Assembly: GCA_905236685.1 (NCBI GenBank)
Contig: CAJOPD010000069.1
Coordinates: 1 to 10,944 of the forward strand
DNA from: an uncultured Clostridia bacterium
GTDB lineage: Bacteria; Bacillota; Clostridia; UBA1381
Direction of reading: 5' to 3'
DNA: 10,944 nt
This document shows, in pieces, positions 7,434-10,944 of this stretch; the first letter of the stretch is position 1; each line of letters starts with the position of its first letter. The notes under the pieces were generated by a model. The model saw only the letters and a list, made by a program, of their open reading frames with translations. It had not been told where the DNA came from and did no database searches. The position numbers and the translations under genes were made by a program.

Positions 7434-7868
7434 ATGGAAAGTTTGATTTCAAAGGTTTCATACCTAAAAGGTCTTGCGGAAGGTCTTAATGTGGACAAAA
7501 ACTCGGCGGAGGGAAAACTTCTTTTGAGCATTGTTGATGTACTTTCGGATATTGCTTCGGCGGTTGACGACCTTTTGGACGCTCACGAGGAGCTTGAAGA
7601 AAAGGTTGACGAGATTGACGCTGACCTTGCCGACATCGAGGAAATCGCATACGGCGATGAAGATGAAGAGGACGAGGAATTTGACGACGATATGGACTTT
7701 TTTGAAATTGAATGTCCTAATTGTCACGAAGATTTTATGGTGGATTTTGATGCTCTTGATGAGGAAAAAGGCATTACCTGCCCTAACTGCAATCAGGAAA
7801 TCGAGTTTGAGTTTGAATGTGGCTGCGATGATGAAAATTGCGATTGCCATTCAAGAGATGACGAATAA
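7434..7868 (+). CDS. Small acidic coiled-coil protein with zinc-ribbon cysteines (CD1247-like)
   Basis: 144 residues with no assigned function. Residues 1-71 are helical and heptad-like (LISKVSYLKGLAEGLNV, then VDDLLDAHEELEEKVDEIDADLADIEE). A very acidic linker follows (about 73-88), then a probable zinc ribbon: C94-P-N-C97 and C116-P-N-C119, 18 residues apart. A further Cys cluster lies at the C-terminus: C129, C131, C136 and C138. The N-terminus resembles a family that I recall being named 'CD1247 N-terminal domain' in clostridia; this is from memory, not a search. The ATG has AAGGAGAG just upstream, 11 bases after the efp stop, so it is co-transcribed with efp. A strong terminator follows it. 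A structural, metal-sensing or protein-binding role is possible, but none can be shown. High Glu/Asp content argues against DNA binding by charge. Confidence 0.85.
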   Translation: MESLISKVSYLKGLAEGLNVDKNSAEGKLLLSIVDVLSDIASAVDDLLDAHEELEEKVDEIDADLADIEEIAYGDEDEEDEEFDDDMDFFEIECPNCHEDFMVDFDALDEEKGITCPNCNQEIEFEFECGCDDENCDCHSRDDE

Positions 7869-7897
7869 AAAGAGCGGTTTTCCCGCTCTTTTATTTT
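7868..7897 (+). terminator. Intrinsic terminator after the efp operon
   Basis: A 10-bp perfect stem (7868-7877 with 7883-7892, core AGAGCGG/CCGCTCT) with a 5-base loop TTTTC is followed by a U-rich run TTTTATTTT. The stem starts on the last base of the preceding stop codon. The bases after it hold the hemW ribosome binding site directly. Confidence 0.88.
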
Positions 7898-7907
7898 GAG
7901 GTGAATG

Positions 7908-9014
7908 ATGAAAGGCTTATATATTCACATACCCTTTTGCATAAAAAAATGTAAATACTGTGATTTCAATTCGGGCGCAGCGCCCGACGGCGTAAAGGAA
8001 GAATATATAAATGCGCTGATACGCGAAATGGCGGAATATAAGGGTGCGGAGCTTGATACGGTATATATCGGCGGCGGAACGCCGACAGCTCTTAATACCG
8101 AGCTTTTGGCAGAATTGTTAAAAAGTATAAAATGCAGCTTTACACTTTCAAAAGATATCGAATTTACGGTAGAAATGAACCCGAAAACTGCCGACAGAGA
8201 AAAGCTTGCAATGATGCATAAAATGGGTGTAAACCGCCTTTCAATCGGTGTGCAGTCTTTTTGCGATACAGAGCTTGAAGCGCTGGGACGGGTACACAGT
8301 GCACAGGACGCCAAGGAGGCGATAGCGCTCGCGAAAGAGGCGGGATTTGAGAACATAAGCATAGACTTGATGTCGGGGATACCGAAACAGACCGAGGAAA
8401 GCTTTTTAAAAACTCTGAATACCGCAATTTTGCAGGAGCCGGACCATATATCCTGTTACAGCCTCATTTTAGAGGAGGGAACCCTGCTTTTTGACGAGGT
8501 TAAAAGCGGAAAAACCGCACTATGCGATGAGGACACCGAGCGCCGTCTTTATGACCTTGCCGTTGATACCCTTGGCAAAAACGGCTATAAGCAGTACGAA
8601 ATATCAAATTTTGCGAAGGACGGCAAAGCCTCCCGTCACAACATAAAGTACTGGACAATGGAGGAATATATAGGACTGGGGATTTCAGCACACTCTTTCT
8701 TAAACGGTGTACGCTTTTCCAACACAGACGATTTAAAAGGCTATTGCCAAAATGATACCAAAATCCGCAATAAAGAGCCTTTGACAAAGGAAGATATGAT
8801 GTCGGAATTTGTTTTTTTGGGGCTGAGAATGATTTGCGGAATATCACAAACTGATTTTTTTAAAAAATTCGGAGAGGATATTTTTGAAATATTTCAAAAA
8901 CCGCTTGAAAAGTTTATAAAAACGGGCTTTTTGCTTTATGAAAACGGCAGAATTCGCCTGTCCAAAAAGGCGGTAAGCGTATCAAATCAAATAATGTGCG
9001 AATTTTTGCTTTGA
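7908..9014 (+). CDS. hemW: Radical SAM family haem chaperone HemW
   Basis: 368 residues from the second of two adjacent ATGs (7905 and 7908); GAGGTG at 7898-7903 is better spaced for 7908. HemW is a HemN-like radical SAM protein that binds haem and delivers it to respiratory enzymes, and it is often misnamed coproporphyrinogen III oxidase. The cluster motif C11-x3-C15-x2-C18 with DFNS after it fits the HemW group. GGGTPT is at 55-60, GVQSF at 114-118, and the HemW-type RHNIKYW at 243-249 is followed by GLGISAHSF. The C-terminal HemN-type domain is present to the end. Its place immediately before hrcA is a well-known Firmicutes arrangement. Only a terminator lies between it and the previous gene, so its own promoter is not evident. 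Confidence 0.94.
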   Translation: MKGLYIHIPFCIKKCKYCDFNSGAAPDGVKEEYINALIREMAEYKGAELDTVYIGGGTPTALNTELLAELLKSIKCSFTLSKDIEFTVEMNPKTADREKLAMMHKMGVNRLSIGVQSFCDTELEALGRVHSAQDAKEAIALAKEAGFENISIDLMSGIPKQTEESFLKTLNTAILQEPDHISCYSLILEEGTLLFDEVKSGKTALCDEDTERRLYDLAVDTLGKNGYKQYEISNFAKDGKASRHNIKYWTMEEYIGLGISAHSFLNGVRFSNTDDLKGYCQNDTKIRNKEPLTKEDMMSEFVFLGLRMICGISQTDFFKKFGEDIFEIFQKPLEKFIKTGFLLYENGRIRLSKKAVSVSNQIMCEFLL

Positions 9015-9050
9015 TACCGAAAAAGTTAACAAAAAGTTCAAATTTACCTA
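9015..9050. other. AT-rich spacer between hemW and the heat-shock promoter
   Basis: This short gap after the hemW stop contains AAAAAGTT twice and no hairpin with a U-tract, so hemW has no visible terminator. Read-through into the hrcA operon is possible. Nothing else is recognised here. Confidence 0.4.
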
Positions 9051-9068
9051 TTGACAAATAAAGGTAAA
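9043..9068. repeat. Inverted repeat flanking the hrcA -35 box
   Basis: TTTACCT at 9043-9049 and AGGTAAA at 9062-9068 are perfect 7-bp inverted arms with a 12-base spacer that contains the TTGACA box (9051-9056). The geometry resembles a second operator. Arms this short in AT-rich DNA can also arise by chance, so the regulatory reading is inference. Confidence 0.3.
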
Positions 9069-9079
9069 AGGGGTATATT
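9051..9079 (+). promoter_or_regulatory. Sigma-A promoter of the hrcA-grpE-dnaK operon
   Basis: A consensus TTGACA (9051-9056), a 17-base spacer and TATATT (9074-9079) form a strong vegetative promoter. Transcription would start around 9085-9088, right at the CIRCE operator. This matches the HrcA-controlled class of heat-shock genes, where the housekeeping sigma factor is used and repression is relieved by heat. Confidence 0.88.
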
Positions 9080-9080
9080 T

Positions 9081-9119
9081 ATACTGTTAGCACTCGACCG
9101 AGATGAGTGCTAACAGTAT
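9081..9119. promoter_or_regulatory. CIRCE operator bound by HrcA, with extended arms
   Basis: TTAGCACTC (9087-9095), nine bases, then GAGTGCTAA (9105-9113) is a perfect match to the CIRCE consensus. The symmetry goes on outward: ATACTG (9081-9086) pairs with CAGTAT (9114-9119), giving 15-bp perfect arms. It sits just after the -10 box and ends 47 bases before hrcA, so HrcA can repress its own operon. The 5' end of the mRNA could also fold into this stem. Confidence 0.97.
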
Positions 9120-9166
9120 TTTGATTTTATAAGGCATACCGTAGTTCCGAAAAAGAGGTAGTTACT

Positions 9167-10213
9167 ATGGATTTAAGTCAAAGAAAACAAAAGATTTTAA
9201 AAGCGATAATTGATGAATATATCGGGACGGCGGAACCCGTAGGCTCGCGCGCCATTTCAAAAAAGGACGATTTAGACCTTTCAAGCGCTACAATACGGAA
9301 CGAGATGGCGGACCTTGAAGAAATGGGATATTTAATCCAGCCGCACACCTCGGCGGGCAGAATACCGACAGACAGCGGCTACCGCTTTTATGTAAACTCT
9401 TTGATGAAGCGTTACAATATGAGTGTAGAGGCGCTGGAAAAGCTAAATATGATTATGGCAGAGCGGGTAAATCATTTGGAGCTTATAATAAAAAAGGCAA
9501 GCCTTATCGCATCAACGCTCACCGAATATACAACGGTCGTAACATCGCCGAAACTGAACGGCTCGGTAATAAAAAAATTGGAGCTTGTAAACTTAGGACA
9601 CGGCAGCGTGATAATCCTGGTTGTGACCGGCACGGGAATAGTCAAAAATCAGTCGGTTTCAGCAGAGCTTACCGATAAGCAGGCGGCGGAGCTGTCAAAA
9701 ATAATAAGCGGCAGAATATCGGGGATAACGGCAGACGAGCTCACCTTTGACATAATAAAGGACATTGAAAAGGCGGCGGCGAAGAAGGTGAACATACCGC
9801 CGAAGGTTTTAATAAATATACTGAATTTTGTATATGAAACGATAGATTCGCTTGACGAAACCGAAATATATGTAAATAACGCAAAGTCGATTTTGTCCTA
9901 TCCTGAGTTTTCCGATACCAAAAAAGCGCGCGAGATGCTGGAATTTTTGGAGAACAAGGAAAACCTCGTAAAGCTGATAGGTGCGCCAAAGGACAGCGTT
10001 GATGTAAAAATCGGAGCGGAAAATGAGTTTTCCGAGCTTGAAAATTCAAGTCTTGTTACGGTGAATTACAAAGTGGGCGATAAAGTTGTCGGCAGGATAG
10101 GCGTAATAGGACCTAAGCGTATGAATTACGCAAAGGTTATCGCAAGCCTTGACTGTATTTCAAATCAGATAGATAAAATTCTCGGTGAAATGTATAGAGA
10201 AAGCGAGGAGTAG
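9167..10213 (+). CDS. hrcA: Heat-inducible transcription repressor HrcA
   Basis: 348 residues, the usual length. HrcA binds CIRCE operators as a dimer and represses the groE and dnaK operons; the GroEL chaperonin helps it fold, so repression drops under heat stress. The N-terminal winged helix covers about 1-75, with LSSATIRNEMADLEEMGYL (38-56) as the recognition region and HTSAGRIPTDSGYRFYV (60-76) as the wing and conserved tail. The middle GAF-like domain and the C-terminal part end with VGRIGVIGPKRMNYAKVI, a classic HrcA motif. An AAAGAGGT ribosome binding site lies eight bases before the ATG. It is the first gene after the promoter and CIRCE, in line with autorepression. Two bases separate it from the grpE start. 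Confidence 0.98.
   Translation: MDLSQRKQKILKAIIDEYIGTAEPVGSRAISKKDDLDLSSATIRNEMADLEEMGYLIQPHTSAGRIPTDSGYRFYVNSLMKRYNMSVEALEKLNMIMAERVNHLELIIKKASLIASTLTEYTTVVTSPKLNGSVIKKLELVNLGHGSVIILVVTGTGIVKNQSVSAELTDKQAAELSKIISGRISGITADELTFDIIKDIEKAAAKKVNIPPKVLINILNFVYETIDSLDETEIYVNNAKSILSYPEFSDTKKAREMLEFLENKENLVKLIGAPKDSVDVKIGAENEFSELENSSLVTVNYKVGDKVVGRIGVIGPKRMNYAKVIASLDCISNQIDKILGEMYRESEE
10205..10210 (+). promoter_or_regulatory. Ribosome binding site for the TTG start of grpE
   Basis: GAGGAG at the end of hrcA (10205-10210) is five bases before TTG 10216. The next in-frame ATG, at 10267, would still leave the conserved part intact but has a weaker position, so TTG is preferred. Confidence 0.65.
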
Positions 10214-10215
10214 AA

Positions 10216-10743
10216 TTGGAAAAGGAAGATAAAATAACAAATGCAGAGGAAATTAAAGAGGAGGAAATGACGGAAGAAATATCCGAAGAAAACGACAAGC
10301 TTAAAGAGTGTGAAGAAAAGCTTAAAGAAAGCGAGGACAAATACTTGCGGCTTTATGCCGAGTTTGATAACTATAAAAAACGCACCGAGAAGGAAAAAAG
10401 CGCAAGGTATGCAGACGCGCTGATTGATACCGCGGCGGAATTTCTGCCGATACTCGATAATCTTGAAAGAGCACTTGCGGCAGAGGCGGTATCGGAGGAC
10501 GCCAAGGCGATAAAGGACGGCGTTACAATGATTGAAAAGCAGATGAAGGAAACGCTTTCAAAGCTTAAAATTTCCGAAATCAAGGCGGTCGGCGAGGAAT
10601 TTAACCCAAATCTTCATAATGCGGTTATGCATATTGAGGACGAGGCGGTAACCGAAAATACCGTGGTTGAGGAATTTATTAAAGGATATATTTATGACGG
10701 CGACAGGGTGGTTCGTCACTCAATGGTCAAGGTCGCAAATTAA
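10216..10743 (+). CDS. grpE: GrpE nucleotide exchange factor of DnaK
   Basis: 175 residues with a TTG start, a little shorter than the 197 of E. coli. GrpE dimers open the DnaK nucleotide site to release ADP, and unfold with heat to act as a thermosensor. Residues 1-40 are very rich in Glu and Lys and probably disordered. A long coiled-coil helix follows with KYLRLYAEFDNYKKRTEKE (42-60), the family hallmark. The C-terminal beta domain has GEEFNPNLHNAV (126-137) and ends with the typical GYIYDGDRVVRHSMVKV. It starts two bases after the hrcA stop and ends 13 bases before dnaK, so the three genes form one operon. Translation is likely coupled to hrcA. Confidence 0.97.
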   Translation: MEKEDKITNAEEIKEEEMTEEISEENDKLKECEEKLKESEDKYLRLYAEFDNYKKRTEKEKSARYADALIDTAAEFLPILDNLERALAAEAVSEDAKAIKDGVTMIEKQMKETLSKLKISEIKAVGEEFNPNLHNAVMHIEDEAVTENTVVEEFIKGYIYDGDRVVRHSMVKVAN

Positions 10744-10756
10744 AGGAGGAATTATT

Positions 10757-10944
10757 ATGGGAAAAATTATAGGAATTGACTTAGGAACAACAAATTCGTG
10801 CGTTGCGGTAATAGAGGGCGGAAATCCGACCGTTATCGCAAATTCTGAGGGTGCAAGAACAACCCCGTCGGTTGTTGCGTTTTCAAAGACAAACGAGAGA
10901 ATGGTAGGTCAGGTTGCAAAGCGCCAGGCCATCACCAATCCCGA
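10757..10944 (+). CDS. dnaK: Chaperone protein DnaK (Hsp70), N-terminal part only
   Basis: The gene runs off the right edge after 62 complete codons; the full protein should have about 600-620 residues. DnaK is the ATP-driven chaperone that works with DnaJ and GrpE. The visible part holds the first phosphate-binding loop GIDLGTTNS (6-14), then CVAVIEGGNPTVIANSEGARTTPSVVAF in the usual order, and VGQVAKRQAITNP. AAAGGAGG at 10742-10749 is an excellent ribosome binding site seven bases before the ATG. It is the third gene of the CIRCE-controlled operon. The common next gene, dnaJ, would lie beyond the window. Confidence 0.98.
   Translation, partial: MGKIIGIDLGTTNSCVAVIEGGNPTVIANSEGARTTPSVVAFSKTNERMVGQVAKRQAITNP

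Noticed and set aside
7531..7899. An overlapping + strand open frame inside the zinc-ribbon gene, ending past the terminator
   Set aside because: Its Leu/Thr/Arg-rich translation is what frame-shifted acidic codons give; it has no start signal, while the other frame has a good ribosome binding site and paired cysteines.
9062..9070. CtsR operator near the hrcA promoter
   Set aside because: AGGTAAA resembles the CtsR heptad only loosely, and the required direct repeat with a 3-base spacer is absent.
1..10944. A new defence, mobile or biosynthetic system
   Set aside because: Every long frame is a recognised housekeeping gene except the small Cys-rich protein; there are no repeat arrays, transposases, phage genes, tRNA genes or composition breaks that I can see.

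Overview
The window looks like ordinary chromosomal DNA from a Firmicutes bacterium, most likely class Clostridia. The evidence is the gene order pyrH-frr-uppS-cdsA-dxr-rseP-ispG, the hemW-hrcA-grpE-dnaK heat-shock cluster with a perfect CIRCE operator, a Bacillus-type EF-P (KPGKGAAF loop), strong AGGAGG-like ribosome binding sites, several TTG starts, and a small acidic zinc-ribbon protein of a clostridial type. All genes are on the + strand and tightly packed. There are no RNA genes, mobile elements, phage genes or CRISPR arrays, and no gene-free gap above about 150 bases.

Layout: (1) 1-784, the end of pyrH (UMP kinase) and all of frr (ribosome recycling factor). (2) 785-859, a small GC hairpin without a good U-tract. 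(3) 860-5755, a close-set envelope and isoprenoid run: uppS (undecaprenyl-PP synthase), cdsA (CDP-diacylglycerol synthase), dxr (MEP pathway step 2), rseP/rasP (site-2 protease) and ispG (MEP pathway, 4Fe-4S enzyme). (4) 5752-6795, an M24 Xaa-Pro-type peptidase starting inside the ispG stop codon. (5) 6803-7868, a sigma-A-type promoter driving efp and a small acidic Cys-rich protein, closed by a clear intrinsic terminator. (6) 7908-9014, hemW (radical SAM haem chaperone). (7) 9043-10944, a promoter and extended CIRCE operator, then hrcA, grpE and the first 62 codons of dnaK, which runs off the right edge.

How the genes work together: dxr and ispG supply isoprenoid precursors and uppS polymerises them into the lipid carrier for the cell wall. 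cdsA makes the phospholipid precursor and rseP acts on membrane-embedded signalling proteins. pyrH, frr and efp support nucleotide supply and translation. HrcA binds CIRCE and represses its own operon, which encodes the DnaK chaperone and its nucleotide exchange factor GrpE.

I looked for an undescribed system and did not find one. The items most worth a second look are the eight-cysteine acidic protein after efp, the 15-bp extended CIRCE arms with an inverted repeat bracketing the adjacent -35 box, and the absence of any visible promoter for hemW behind a strong terminator.
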